A stretch of DNA of 64,000 nt from positions 61,654,248 through 61,718,247 of the forward strand of contig NC_088711.1 of NCBI RefSeq assembly GCF_963576615.1, in the 5' to 3' direction. The position numbers and the translations under genes are program-made. The stretch comes from Watersipora subatra (lineage: Eukaryota > Bryozoa > Gymnolaemata > Cheilostomatida > Watersiporidae). Below the pieces are notes generated by a model. It worked only from the letters and a program-made list of their open reading frames with translations. It had not been told where the DNA came from and searched no databases. Positions 11,868 to 25,693 of the stretch are shown here, piece after piece (the stretch's first letter is position 1; the number at the start of each line of letters is the position of its first letter).

Positions 11868-12540
11868 ATGATTACTAATATAATTAAATATTGTAATAAT
11901 CTTATAAGAATCGTTAAAAAATATCATCATCATTTCCTTTACTTTCACTGCTTTGAACATCAGTTGGAATACCAAAGTACTCGTTATAAGTGTCCAAAAT
12001 GTCAGAGTCCGGTAGAATCAGCCAAAAAGAAACGGCTACTTTTTAGTACTTCTACAATTATTACAAAAACCTTCGGCAATTGAACAATGCCATTGACAGG
12101 TGAAATGTGCACGTTTTCCTTGTGAAATGCACATGGCTTAATAGTTCTGCTATTTGTTGCACGGCTTTATTGGGATTTTTTGCCGGTCTTAATTTTGATT
12201 AAAAAAGGCTTTTCACGTTTCAATGGCAATTTTAGGCCAAATTAATCTGTCTAGTTATGTATTATCCGATCAGATGGGTAAGTTTTAGGATATTGTCTAC
12301 ATTTTTCAAAGACTTGGTAATATATTTAAATAGGTTTATACCGGTGTGTGTTTTGTATCATTATTGTACTTAAATGACTCTACACTAAAATGGTTAAATT
12401 TTTTGATGGGATTTCGGTACAAGGGTTTGGTTACGGCGGTTGACGGATAATTTTTCGAGAGTTGTGTGCGCATATGCATTTATCATAAAGCTCCCAAACA
12501 ATCGCTTCGCTCGTGTTTGGTCGTGGGAAAATTGAATAAC
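11868..12540. repeat. 670 bp dispersed repeat, first of a head-to-tail pair
   Basis: This unit repeats directly at 12541-13205. Shared words include TTAAATATTGTAATAATCTT, GAAATGCAC, GCACGGCTTTATTGG, TTCAAAGACTTGGTAA and the closing hairpin CCAAACA ... TGTTTGG (near 12494-12520). An inverted relative lies at 28331-28905. The copies differ by perhaps 15 percent by eye. No coding frame is conserved between copies, so it is read as a non-autonomous element or satellite unit. Confidence 0.7.
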
Positions 12541-13205
12541 TATTCTTATATAATTAAATATTGTAATAATCTTATAAGAACCGTTTGAAAAATATCATCA
12601 TCATTTCCTTTACTTTCACTGCTTTGGACATCAGTTGAAATACCAAAGTACTCGTTATAAGTGTCCGAAATGTCAGCGTTATCTGTAAAAACGGCAAAAA
12701 AGAAATGTTGACTTCTCCGTACTTCTACGTTTATTACAGAAACCTTCGGCAACTCGGACAATACCATATACTGTTGAAATTTACACGCTTTTTTCGTGAA
12801 ATGCACGCAGCTTTAGGGTTTTATCCTCTGTCGCACGGCTTTATTGGCATTTTGTTGGCCGCTCTTAATTTTGATTAAAAAAAGCTTGTCAGGTTTTAAT
12901 GGCAATTTTAGGCCAGATTAACCTCTCTATTTACGAATAATCCGACAAGATTGGTAAGTTTTAGGATATTGTCAACACTTTTCAAAGACTTGGTAACATA
13001 TTTAAATAGGTTTATATGTGTTTTATATCATTATTATACTTAAACAACGACTATAAACAAAAATTGTTAAATCTTTTAATAGGATTTCGGTACAAGGTTT
13101 TGGGTACGGCCGTTAATGAATACTTTTTGGAAGTTGTGTGCACATATGCATTTATCATAAAGCTCCCAAACACTCGCTTTGCTCGTGTTTGGTCGTGGGT
13201 GTTAT
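12541..13205. repeat. 670 bp dispersed repeat, second tandem copy
   Basis: Direct continuation of the previous unit with the same block order and the same terminal hairpin (CCAAACA ... TGTTTGG, near 13166-13192). The head-to-tail arrangement with a 12-14 base junction could come from tandem insertion, unequal exchange or a rolling-circle mechanism. Confidence 0.7.
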
Positions 13206-15012
<1,807 letters not shown>

Positions 15013-15016
15013 TCAT

Positions 15017-15062
15017 GCTACAGACAGTACTGTTTCGGCTATTGAAGCCTCATCAGTGCAGC
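15017..15062 (-). ncRNA. Hammerhead ribozyme, unit 1
   Basis: Minus strand. Core CTGATGA is at 15056-15050. Stem II pairs GGCT with AGCC around a 5-base loop (15049-15037). GAAA is at 15036-15033. Stem III pairs ACAG (15033-15030) with CTGT (15027-15024) around a 2-base loop. The cleavage triplet GTC is at 15025-15023, cutting after 15023. Stem I pairs six positions, 15057-15062 with 15022-15017, including one G-U. All conserved core bases are present. Confidence 0.85.
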
Positions 15063-15275
15063 TCAGAGCTTAGGCAAGGGACACAAATCCCATTACCAAT
15101 GAGAGTTGACTTCCTGCCATGAAACAACTAAGTTGCCTCGCAGACTTTAAGAAAGCTAATGTGCTGGCACCAGAGTGCTCAAATCACAAAAGTGATGAGC
15201 TTTGCACAAAGGCTAATAGTGCCGCACCTCTCACAGAGTGCTCAACCAAACCGAAGCAAGGGAGCATATACTCAT

Positions 15276-15321
15276 GCTACAGACAGTACTGTTTCGGCTA
15301 TTGAAGCCTCATCAGTGCAGC
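15276..15321 (-). ncRNA. Hammerhead ribozyme, unit 2
   Basis: Same core, stems and GTC site as unit 1, shifted by 259 bases; predicted cut after 15282. Confidence 0.85.
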
Positions 15322-15534
15322 TCAGAGCTTAGGCAAGGGACACAAATCCCATTACCAATGAGAGTTGACTTCCTGCCATGAAACAACTAAGTTGCCTCGC
15401 AGACTTTAAGAAAGCCAATGTGCTGGCACCAGAGTGGTCAAATCACAAAAGTGATGAGCTTTGCACAAAGGCTAATAGTGCCGCACCTCTCACAGAGTGC
15501 TCAACCAAACCGAAGTAAGGGAGCATATACTCAT

Positions 15535-15580
15535 GCTACAGACAGTACTGTTTCGGCTATTGAAGCCTCATCAGTGCAGC
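15535..15580 (-). ncRNA. Hammerhead ribozyme, unit 3
   Basis: Identical fold to unit 1, shifted by 518 bases; predicted cut after 15541. Confidence 0.85.
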
Positions 15581-15793
15581 TCAGAGCTTAGGCAAGGGAC
15601 ACAAATCCCATTACCAATGAGAGTTGACTTCCTGCCATGAAACAACTAAGTTGCCACGCAGACTTTAAGAAAGCCAATGTGCTGGCACCAGAGTGCTCAA
15701 ATCACAAAAGTGATGAGCTTTGCACAAAGGCTAATAGTGCCGCACCTCTCACAGAGTGCTCAACCAAACCGAAGTAAGGGAGCATATACTCAT

Positions 15794-15839
15794 GCTACAG
15801 ACAGTACTGTTTCGGCTATTGAAGCCTCATCAGTGCAGC
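15794..15839 (-). ncRNA. Hammerhead ribozyme, unit 4
   Basis: Identical fold to unit 1, shifted by 777 bases, in the truncated last unit; predicted cut after 15800. Confidence 0.85.
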
Positions 15840-15974
15840 TCAGAGCTTAGGCAAGGGACACAAATCCCATTACCAATGAGAGTTGACTTCCTGCCATGAA
15901 ACAACTAAGTTGCCTCGCAGACTTTAAGAAAGCCAATGTGCTGGCACCAGAGTGCTCAAAAGTGCATCAGAGTG

Positions 15975-16661
<687 letters not shown>

Positions 16662-16695
<34 letters not shown>
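16662..16695. repeat. (TA)n remnant right of the MITE
   Basis: About 30 bases of TA, the continuation of the tract split by the MITE. Confidence 0.9.
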
Positions 16696-16697
<2 letters not shown>

Positions 16698-18100
16698 CTA
16701 TTTGTAATTCTGACACAAGTTGTCTTCTCCTGAATGTTTGTTTAGTTAGTTCTAAGTTCAGTAGTTGTCTTGCCTCGCTTGGGCACCAATTTTTGTTCCT
16801 CTGTAGTATGAGTGTTAGCCACTTTTCTATTGCCAGTATATAGCCTCTCTTGGATGTCAATTTTAAATATCGTAGTCGCTGTCGTATCAACAATAGTTTG
16901 GCCTATCTCAGTTTTCGATATAATGTATATTTGGCAATAATAAGCCTCACTTAGTCATAAAATAAAACAATTGTCAAAATAGTTCGCAGTATAATATATA
17001 TCTCGTCAAAATGATAGTGATTAAAGTTGTCCTCAGAAACATATTAGTTTAAATTATAGTAGTACTCAACCAAATGGATTTATCTCTTCGTGGTAAAAAT
17101 AGCAATAAAAGGGTTATACAACTTCACCCATCTGGCCTCCTTGGCCTACTTCTCCTTGGCCCGTCTCTCTCTTTCTGGTAAATAATAATAACAGGGTAGT
17201 AATGGTCCACCCGCTTGGCTCCTTTGGCCTGCTGTCTGAATTAATCACTTTCAGAGGCTCTTTTTATACAAGTCGTTCGAGAATAATAACTTTAATTTGC
17301 TTCTTGTCAGCTTTTTGCAAGCTGTGTGCAAATGCTGACTAGGCATATCGCAACAAATCAGCTGGGGTGGAGCGCATGAGCTCATTTTTGTGGAATTGTG
17401 GGATTTTTGTTGGGAACTTTGCCATTTTTCTGAGTGTAGAATTTATAAAAATGTTTTTATCTCTTTTGTTTTCAGCTTTAAAATATTAGAAAAATTCTAG
17501 AGTATGTATTTTGCTCCACTCTTTGTACTTAAAATTTCATTTTTTAAAAGAATTTCTTTTAGCTGTGAAAAATTATTAAAACTTATTTTTTTTAAACTTT
17601 GCTAAAAACCAGCTCCTTGAGAAAATCGATGATTAAATGGAATCTCATGGAGACAGTTAAAAGGACTATTTTTCATGAATTTGATAGTTTCTGAGGACCG
17701 CTTTGACATTGCCAGTGTACAATAAAATAAAATTAGCATCAAGCGTGAAATTTAAAGCTAACACATAGTAAGAAAAACATACAATACAAAGATTAAAATG
17801 TAAACTCTAGCCATGCATTTCTTGTTTATGTGACAATCAATCTTTTCGTTGTAGCTCAAGGATGTACGCATGGAGGCTTTCCTTTATTCCGTATAGGCTC
17901 TTTACAGGATTGGATAGCTGTTCCTTTCTTATGTTTCATCTTCTGATGTTTATGCAATATCTTAATGTTTTGTGTTGAATCTGAGTAAGCATATAAACAA
18001 ATGTATATACTATGGTGAGATACAGTGATTTATGGTTTTCCTATCCAGTTAGCATCTGACATCCTTTGGGTGGTCTGTGTGTTTTCCCTAAGATGAATAG
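16696..18100. other. Non-coding stretch with a short diverged duplication
   Basis: Around 17092-17235 two similar blocks of about 110 bases follow each other (GGTAAA, AACAGGG or AAAGGG, CACCC, then CTGGCCTCCTTGGCC and CTTGGCTCCTTTGGCC). Nothing else is recognised; the rest is AT-rich. Confidence 0.35.
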
Positions 18101-18486
18101 TGTAAAGGTATTGTGCCACCCATACTTACTCCACCAGTATAAGACTCGATGTATAAGTTTATACATGTATTTCTGCTTTGTTCATAAGAGTACAAGAATA
18201 GTCAGGCACATGCAAAGAACAGGCCCAGAACAGCTCTACTCTCTAACACAAATGTTCAGGCTGATATAGCGGGTAGCCCCCCTCTTGTTCCACTTGATTA
18301 GACTAGACTCGGCTCGGCTTGGCTCTACTCGGCTCGGCTCTACTCAGCTCAGCTTGACTCTAGTCAGCTCGGCATGGCTTAGCTCTGAACGGCTTAACTC
18401 TCACCTCGTCATTCTGCCTGGCTGAGCACAGGCCGGGTTAGCTTAGCTAAGCCCTAGGCTCAGCTCTTAGTGGATCACATTCCACA
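18101..18486 (-). repeat. Gypsy-1 3' LTR
   Basis: On the minus strand it starts TGTGGAATG and ends CCTTTACA (TG...CA), 386 bases. The interior holds many variants of the word CTCGGCTTGGCTCTACT in tandem (about 18300-18400). A purine tract GGAGGGGAGGGCA lies just upstream in the reading direction (18487-18500). It closely matches 25694-26078. Confidence 0.85.
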
Positions 18487-19720
18487 ATGCCCTCCCCTCC
18501 ATTGGTGACCACGGATTCCAATCTAGACCTTGGGAGAGAGCTTATGGTAGCCACCTGGCATACCTTCTCTCCTGTCAAGGTTCTGTCCAGGTCCTCTGTC
18601 TCCATCTTCCCGGGGCAGCTCGTGCCGGCCTCGGCCGTCGCCTTCTCCCATTCTCAATCTCTCTTGTGTTCTGCCACACCTACCGGCTTCGGTGCACTCA
18701 TTGCTTCCTCAGCTTCTTTCGAGCTTCTGGTGGCCGAAGCAAATAGTTCTGGTAAAATTGCATCACATGCGTTATCCAGGTTCTCCAGCAAACTGAGGGC
18801 GTTCGGGGTGAGTGAGTGCTCCAACAGGAAAGCTTTGGTAGCGGCCGTGAAAGGCATTTAGCTGTCCTCCTTTTCCACCTCCAGACCGTTTGCTGGCGAC
18901 TCCATCGAGTAACACACTCCGTTCCCATACCGGTTCGACCTTTTAGTAGATCAAGCCAGCTTTAGGTTGTGTCGGACAGGTTCCGATAAGGTCTCCGGTG
19001 TCGAAGCCGTTACGGTTTTTTCTGGGTTTGACTTTAGTTCTCCCGGAACTTTTCCGAGTGTGACCGGATCAGTTGTCCACGAGCAGGGTCTTTGATTGTT
19101 CCTTTCTTCCGGTCCGGCTAAGTTTTTTTTGCGAGAGTTGCCTCTTGCCCTCGAGTTTTTGCGGCCTCCATCAGCAATTTTTTCCTGCTGGGGGGTGGCA
19201 TTACTGGCAAGGGGTTATTTCGGACTTCCTCTGAATTTTTCTCTGTCCTGCTGTGTCATGCTAGAGCTCCTTCTTGGCTTCAGAGTGGCTGGGGCTTGTC
19301 CCAGTCTTTCTGGACAAGCGTGGTATGGCTTCAGTCTCGCTTCGCTCTAAATTGAAAACTGGCCCTGTCTCTCTACCAGGTAGGTGTGGTTGCCCCAAGC
19401 CTTTAGGACCTGGTATGGTCCCACGAACATTGCCTGTAACTTGGGATTTTTTCCCTGTTTCTGGCATTTGTTCGTGAGCCATACTCAGTTGCATGGGGCG
19501 TATAGCGGTGGCTCCTTTCGGTCCTCCTGTCTCACCTCCATTTGATTCTGCTGTAGTGTCTCATGCACTGTCTGCAGCTTTCACTGCACTTTGAGGGCAT
19601 GCTCGTAGGCAGGGAAGAACTCGGCCGGTCGGATGTGGCTCTCCATCTAGTCTGGCAACCTCAACTTCCGTCCCAACATCAGCATGTTGGCTGTTTCTCC
19701 GGTTGCGGAGCGGGGGTGCG
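18487..19720 (-). pseudogene. Gypsy-1 region after the integrase core, degraded
   Basis: GC-rich sequence between the integrase core and the 3' LTR, expected to hold the integrase C-terminal part. Minus-strand frames are short and shift often (for example 19261-19494 and 18654-18857). No chromodomain or envelope-like protein could be recognised. Confidence 0.4.
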
Positions 19721-20363
19721 TCAGTATGCACTCATCAGCTGGGAAAGCAACAGATCCAATTCATCCTGTTTTCGGGCTAAGAGTAATGCCCGCAAGGAGT
19801 CTCCAAGTCCTTGGTGTTTCCTTTCCACGATTCCATCGGCCTGTGGGTGGTAAGGAGTTGTGTGTGTCTTTCCCACTTTCCAGAGTTGACACAGTTTGGC
19901 CATCAGTTGGCTCTCGAACTGCTCCCTCTGGTCCAAGTGGACCTGCTCTGGCAACCCCAGGTAGCAAAACACCCGCTAGTCCAGCGCATTTGCGACCACT
20001 GGTACCGTGGCATCAGGCAGTGCCAGTGCTTCCTGCCATCGGGTGAAGTGGTTAGTGAGGACCAGCACCCACTTGTTTCCTCTTGGCGTGACCGAAAATG
20101 GCCCTACCAGGTCTACAGCCACCTTCTGGCAGGGTCGTCCAGCGTAGAGCCTCCTTTTCCCTGTGGCCATCTTTGTTCCTCCATGCTTTGCAACCTGGCA
20201 CACCTCGCATTTCTTGTTGCGCTGTCTGACTGTTGACGTCAGTCCGGGCCAGTACCAAGTCAGCGGGAGGCAGTTTGTTGTCCTTCCTACCCCAGAGTAG
20301 GTCAGGGTGTGTGTTTGCCTCACTGTGGTCTTGCACATGGCTGGCGGGCAGATTGCGCATCAT
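19721..20363 (-). pseudogene. Gypsy-1 integrase: zinc-binding and catalytic core
   Basis: Frame 20338-19976 reads YWPGL and CEVCQ of the integrase HHCC-type zinc domain and then VAVDLVGPFSVT, with the first catalytic Asp, and VLVLTNHFTRW. Frame 19972-19721 continues after a frameshift with LPEQVHLDQREQFES, where the family has HSDQG-x-x-F so the second catalytic Asp context is kept but changed, and with TPYHPQADGIVER, which holds the catalytic Glu. Integrase joins the cDNA ends to chromosomal DNA. The frameshift and changed motif make it inactive as it stands. Confidence 0.75.
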
Positions 20364-20858
20364 CTAGCGTAGCATTGCGGGGCCACGCATGCCTCCAGCA
20401 CGCCATCCTGTCGTATGCACAGAGAGCCCCACACGTGATGCAGTATATCCAGCTCTCTGCATCCGACTTTTAGGTGTTCTGCTGACACTTCCTCCTGTTG
20501 CGATGGCACGGTACATGATGGCCACTGGTCTCTGTCCGGTAGCCTGTAGCTTTGCCAGCTCGCCCTTTGGCCCTGATTTCCCTGGCGAGGCTGGTAACCC
20601 CTCAGGGGAACTTCCGGCGCTCAGGTTCAATCTCGTCACTGATGGGGTGAGAGTCCCATTCGAGTTGCCGGCCGGCCCTCGGGGTATGTGACATTGCCCA
20701 GGGTCGATCCTGTCCTGTCGAGATTGGGAGTCTCATCCAGACAACTGGTCGGTACTCATGTGGCTAACAGCCCTGGTTCCCTTGCCAACTTCTTCCGTGA
20801 GGGACCTCCATCCTTCTGCTCAATGCTCGCGCAATGCCGGCAGTCCTCGCAGGTTTGC
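20364..20858 (-). pseudogene. Gypsy-1 RNase H to integrase linker, degraded
   Basis: Lies between recognisable RNase H and integrase blocks of the same element. Frames are short with several stops, and no motif could be assigned with confidence. Confidence 0.35.
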
Positions 20859-22294
20859 CTACTCAGCCCATCTGCGTTTCCGTGGCGAGTTCCTGACCGG
20901 TGTTCCAGAATGTAGCGGAACTCCACTAGGACCTTGAGCCACCTGGTTCAAAGGTTTCCTCCTCCTGTACAACCACCAGAGCGAAGCGTGGTCTGTCCGT
21001 AGAAGGAACTCTTGTCCATACAGATAGAGCCAAAAGTGTTTCACCACCTTGACTACCGTGAGCAATTCTCATCGAGTGACGCAGTAATCGCGCTCCAAGA
21101 GGGTGAGAGTTTTGCTATAATAGGCAATGACCCTCTCGCAACATTCTTGTATTTGGGACAGCACGGCTCCTACTCCACATCCACTGGCATCTGTGTCTAA
21201 GATGTACTGCCTCCAGGGGTCTGGGTAGCCCAAAAGCGGGGTGGTGCTGATACTGTCCTTCAGCTTGTTGAAGGCGATCTGTTCCCCTTCCGTCCATCTA
21301 CAGGACTCTCCCTTTGCAGTCAGCCAGTGCAAGGGATGCGCTATAGTGGCAAACTCCTGGATATATTGTCGGTAGTAGCCGACTGTCCCAAGGAATCCTT
21401 GGAGTTCTTTTACTCTGCGTGGGTTCAGCCACTCCGTGACTGCTTTTACCTTGTCGGGGACCATAGAGACTCCACCCTGGCTTACTATGTGACCCAGGTA
21501 GCAAACCTGGGGTTGCAACAGTTCACATTTGGATGGTTTTAGTTTTAATCCGATCTTGTAAAGTCTCTGGACGACGTCTCCCAGCCGGTGCAAGTTTGTA
21601 TCAAAGTCCATTGCGATGACAATAATGTCATCGAGATAGAGTAACAGCATTCTCCAGTAGAGGCCATGTAGGATGCGGTTCATGAGCCTTTGGAAAGTGG
21701 CTGGGGCAAACGTCAATCCGAAGGGCAACACCTTCTACTTCCACAATATGGATCGTGTTGAGAAGACCGACTCCTCTTTTGCTTCTGCATCCAGGGGTAC
21801 TTGACAATACCCCTGGATTGGCAAATACCCATGCCCATGTGGTTCAACGTGCTGAAGTAATGACTCCCAGACAGTGCCTCTAGGCTGTCGTCAATCCTGA
21901 GTAGGAGTAGGTGTCCTGCTTGGTGGCGGTGTTCAGCCGCCGATAATCGATGCAGAAATGCCATTTCCCGTCCTTCTTTTGGACCAGCACCACGGGGAGC
22001 TCCAGGCTCCTCCAGCTGTTTTGATGAGCTCCATTCTGAGTAGGTCCTGGACTTTTCATTCGGCCTCCGCTTCGTTTTTCGGCCTGAGCTTGTGGAGAAG
22101 GGCTGCCAGATCGGACGAGTGCCCTCTTTGAGTAGAATGGAATGTTTCACTTTAGAGGTCCTTCCTGCGTCGTCGTCGCCCGTACTGAACACAATGGCAT
22201 ATCGACTCAGCAGGGAGGCTAGCCTCGCCGTCTGACTCGCCCCCTCACAGTGCGGTCGGGCCGACTGAAACAACTCCTTAAGGTGAGCCGGCAC
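20859..22294 (-). pseudogene. Gypsy-1 reverse transcriptase and RNase H
   Basis: The largest open part, 21731-21069, reads MLPFGLTFAPATFQRLMN (RT motif B region), LLYLDDIIV (catalytic YLDD), LKLKPSKCELL, YLGHIVSQGGV, LQGFLGTVGYYRQYI, and then DTDASGCGVGAVLSQ, the start of RNase H with its first Asp. After a frameshift, 21065-20859 reads FLLRTDHASLWWL, the TDH segment of gypsy RNase H. The N-terminal RT fingers (22294-21740) are spread over several frames. The upstream piece 22558-22322 precedes RT. The element makes cDNA from its RNA and removes the RNA strand. At least three frame breaks are present. Confidence 0.8.
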
Positions 22295-22703
22295 TTCACT
22301 GGCTGAAGTCGGACCAGTTTCCTACAGTAAGGGGTCGTCTTCCTCGACCTGTGGGGTCTTCACCCCTGTGTATGTGCCAATGGCGGCTCCAGACCGGAAG
22401 GTCAATGGCCTCTCCGTCGTGTTCATACAACGGGTGATGACCTGTCTCTTGGGTCCTGGCTGATTCAAGCTACTTGCTACTGGGAGCTCGTCAAGAAATC
22501 CTTCAATCAGCTCCATGGGGCAGTAACTCCGCGTGGTGATGCGACAATGTATGGCCATTTCGTCCGGGCTGGAACCACCACCCCCTGATCACCTGTACTT
22601 TGCTTTGTAGCAGTCATGCATGCCGGTCTGTGCAGAATAGATGCCTGCCATCCACTCGGACCATTGGTTGTTCAAATTCGAGAGAACAGTGATGGACCAC
22701 GAA

Positions 22704-23693
22704 TTATGGCATTCCCAGTATGGCACCATCGCTTAGACGACAGACTAGAAAAATCTCCTTCGTCCTCTCGTCCCTCAGGCAAATTGTCAACCGGATTAAC
22801 CCGTAGAAGGGGAGCCGTGTTCCGTCAGTCAGTAAACCGTGGCTGTCACTATTCACAAACCGGTCTCGCACGGCTCCTGGCAGTCGGTCAAAGACCTGCT
22901 TGTTTATCAGGTCTGTAGTGCCTCCTATGTCTAAGAGAAACTGAATGGGCCATCCCTCCACTCTTCCTGGAAAGGAATAGCTGGTTGAGTAAGATTGGCT
23001 GAGGGCTTGCACTCTAGTGGTGTCTTCCAAGACAACTTTCGTGAAGCCTGGAAGACTTTCTTTCCGCGGTGGGGCGGAACCAGTTCTTTGGACTGTCTCA
23101 TGTTTGTGGTAGACCAGTGATTCCTGTGAGGGCCACTCCCAAGGTGGAGAAGGTGCCAGTCCTGCCGCTTTTAAGACAGGCTTTCGACTGTCTTTTCCGG
23201 CGGGGATAGTTTTTGATGTCTGGGGTGGAAGGGATTTGGAGGTCACTCTCCTTTGTTTCAGACTACGTCCTTGCCGCTTACACAAAGGGGTGTAGGTGGT
23301 ATCCGGAATCGGGAAAGTTTCAGGGCTGGCCTCACTCAAGGACTGGTAGTAATTTTGTGTCTCCAAAGGCCCTTCCTGGGAATGAATTCTCCTCGGTCTA
23401 GTCCTTGCTGGTTGAGACCATCCGTCAGCTTCCATCAAATCCCGCGTGGCTTTAATACATTTCCGGGGTTGTTTGGCCTTGGCACAGTCAGTAGTCGAAG
23501 CTACTGCTGTGGCCTTTCCTCGTTTCCTGAAGCCGGTTTTGAGTAGCCGGAGCAGTTCTTCCGTACGTGCCCTGATTGGCCACAACTCAAGCAAAGGGTA
23601 GCTGGTTGGTTCCTCTTTTCGGCTGGAGTGTGGACCAGCTTTTGGAGCCGTTCCACCTTCTCTGTGAGAGATTGGACTAGCCAAACTAGTCAC
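22704..23693 (-). pseudogene. Gypsy-1 gag C-terminus and aspartic protease
   Basis: The open frame 23693-22704 ends with WPIQFLLDIGGTTDLIN, followed by KQVFDRLPGAVRD and later DGAILGM. This is the retroviral-type aspartic protease, with the active-site D-T-G changed to D-I-G and the flap/LG segment at the end. In another frame at about 23610-23550 the words CLSCGQSGHVRKNC form a CCHC zinc knuckle (C-x2-C-x4-H-x4-C), the end of gag. A frameshift therefore lies between knuckle and protease. A Pro/Ser/Lys-rich linker separates them. Confidence 0.7.
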
Positions 23694-24350
23694 CCAATAA
23701 CGTCGGTTTTGGCCTAATTTACTGGTGAGAGGCTCTTCCTTCTAAGGCTCGCAACGAAGATCCGGCAGGTTTGCGCTCGCCTCCATGAATCTGGAGGTAA
23801 TCATTTCCGATCTGTACCGCATCAGGGAGTGTGGGCATGTGTATGGCCAACAGATGTCACTGCAGGCTAAGGTTCCTTAGTGAGCTACAGAATTTCTTCA
23901 TGGCCATGCTATTCCAGTGATGGTTCGGCAGGTTTCCGTACGCAATACGTACCAGCCTTTCGACTTTTATAGCATGCTTCTGGAGTGTCGTTCCTTCCTT
24001 TCGTCTAAGAGCATCAAGGTGGCTTAGTGCCTAATTTGGCGAATAGCCAGAATCTTTCCCGGAGGGCGTTGAAGACAGCCTCTTGATCCTCGGCCCGCCT
24101 GCAGTCCTCAGCCTGTTCGCCCGGTGCTTCTCAGAGGTGCAACAGGGTTGCTCCTTCCATCTGCCGGTTAGCGTAGGCTACCTCCACAAAGCGAGCAATA
24201 AAATACTCTACATCCCCTTTCTTGTGTACTGGGGAGTCCTGAAGCTTGGTGCCAGTTCCTGAACCATTGGCATCAATAGCAACCGTTTTAGTGCTTTGAC
24301 TAGTTGGCCGGGTCCTGGATCGGCGCTTCGTGCTCTCCTAATGGCCATGT
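23694..24350 (-). pseudogene. Gypsy-1 gag N-terminal part, degraded
   Basis: The likely gag start is an ATG near 24343 reading MAIRRARSADPGPGQL. A shift then leads to a frame with DSPVHKKGDVEYFIARFVEV (about 24240-24180), typical of a capsid-type gag. Later parts are scattered over frames. A parallel gag start with the same beginning lies near 25170 in the duplicated leader. Confidence 0.5.
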
Positions 24351-24356
24351 TTGGCT

Positions 24357-24718
24357 TTCAGTAGGTTTCTGCTCTCTCTACAGAGCCGTACTTCTACTGA
24401 GTCTGCGGCCGTCGGCTCTTTTCTGGGTTTCTTCCTGTTGCCAGGAAGTTCTTTTAGTGGGAGCAGTGCTGCCTCTTTAGGCAAGTCCTGTCGGAGCCTT
24501 CAGTAGGCTTCTGCTCTTAGAGCAGCGCATCTACTGGGTCCGCTGCTGCAGGACTTTCCGCAGCTCTCTCTGAGTTTCTTCCTGTTGCCAGGAAGTTCTT
24601 CCAGTAGGAGCAGTGTTGCGGTTTTTTAGGCAAGCCCAGTTCATCCAAAATCCAGTGATCTGATGCGAGTTTTGTGGTGGAGTTTTTTGGGATTGTCAGA
24701 GATTCCACTGCTGCCACC
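24357..24718 (-). repeat. Gypsy-1 leader tandem repeats, inner set (2 units)
   Basis: Units of about 145-150 bases begin near 24357 and 24499 (plus strand TTCAGTAGG then TTCTGCTC) and share GTTTCTTCCTGTTGCCAGGA and a CTACTG-GTCCGC word. They lie between the PBS-like sequence after the inner LTR and the gag start, so they are leader repeats. Confidence 0.7.
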
Positions 24719-25040
24719 AGTGTAAAGGTTTTGTGCCACCCTTACTTTCTTCCACTAGTACAAAACTCAGTGCATGAGTTTATACATATATTTCTGCTAA
24801 GTTCATAAGAGTACAAGAATGATCAAGCACAAGCAATGAACAGGCCCATAACAGCTCTGCTTTTTAACTCAAGTGTTCATGCTTATATAGGGGATAGGCT
24901 ACCCCTCTGTTCAACTTGGCTGGGCCCGGCTCGGCTTTGACTCGGTTCAGTTTGGCTCGGATTTGACTGGAATCGGCTTTGACTTGGCTTGACTTTGGCT
25001 TGGCTTAGCTGAAGGTGTGCACCATCAACCACACTACATC
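24719..25040 (-). repeat. Inner truncated LTR of a second gypsy subtype
   Basis: Starts on the plus strand TGTAAAGGTTTTGTGCC like the outer LTRs and follows the same block order (CATGAGTTTATACA, TTTCTGCT, GAACAGGCCC), but differs more from them than they do from each other and breaks off near 25040 before the usual TG start. On its inner side CTGCTGCCACCA, the complement of a TGG-starting primer site, is the same as beside the outer 5' LTR. Confidence 0.7.
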
Positions 25041-25044
25041 CCCT

Positions 25045-25693
25045 TTTCCCGTGTACTGGGGAGTCTTGAATCACGTTGTCAGTTCCTGGGCTCTGGGCAT
25101 CAATAGTACCCATTCTAATGCTTCCACTAACCGGTCGGGTCTCGGGTCAGCATTCCGTGCCTTTCTATTGGCCATTTCTTGAGACTTTCAGTAGGTTTCT
25201 GCTCCTGTCCTAGGGCAGTTCATCTACCGAGTCCATGCCGAAGGGTTTTTACACAGCTCTTTTTGGGTTTCTTCCTGTTGCCAAGAAGTTCTTCCAATAG
25301 GAGTAGTGCTGCTGTTTTTCAGGCAGGCCCTATTAGAGCTTTTGGTAGGTTTCTGCTCCCAGCGCAGTTCATCTACTGAGTCCATTGCTGCAGGGTTTTA
25401 CACAGCTCTCTCTGGGTTTCTTTCTGTTGCCAGGAAGTTCCTTCAGTAGGAGAAGCGCTGCCATTTTTCAGGCAGGCCCTAGCATCTTTCAGTAGGTTTC
25501 TGGTCCTTTCCTAGCGCAGTTCATCTACTGAGTCCGCTGCTGCAGGTAGGGTGTTACGCAGCTCTCTCTGTGTTTCTTCCTGTTGCCAAGAGGTTCTTCC
25601 AGTAGAAGCAGCGCTTTCGCTTTTCGAGTTTATTCAGTTTGAGTCTCGGGATGGAGTTTTTGTGGAATCATCTTATCTTGCTGCTGCCACCAG
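25045..25693 (-). repeat. Gypsy-1 leader and gag start, outer copy with 3 tandem units
   Basis: Units begin near 25184, 25340 and 25490 and match the inner leader repeats. A gag start (minus strand ATGGCCAATAGAAAGGC, near 25173) and about 120 bases of gag match 24205-24345. The block ends at the inner LTR, so it is the 5' part of a second element copy joined to the first. A PBS-like TGGTGGCAGCAGCAAGAT lies at 25675-25692 beside the LTR. Confidence 0.7.

Noticed and set aside
18487..20700. Long plus-strand frames in GC-rich DNA
   Set aside because: They are shadows of the minus-strand gypsy coding region, which has recognisable RT, RNase H and integrase motifs.
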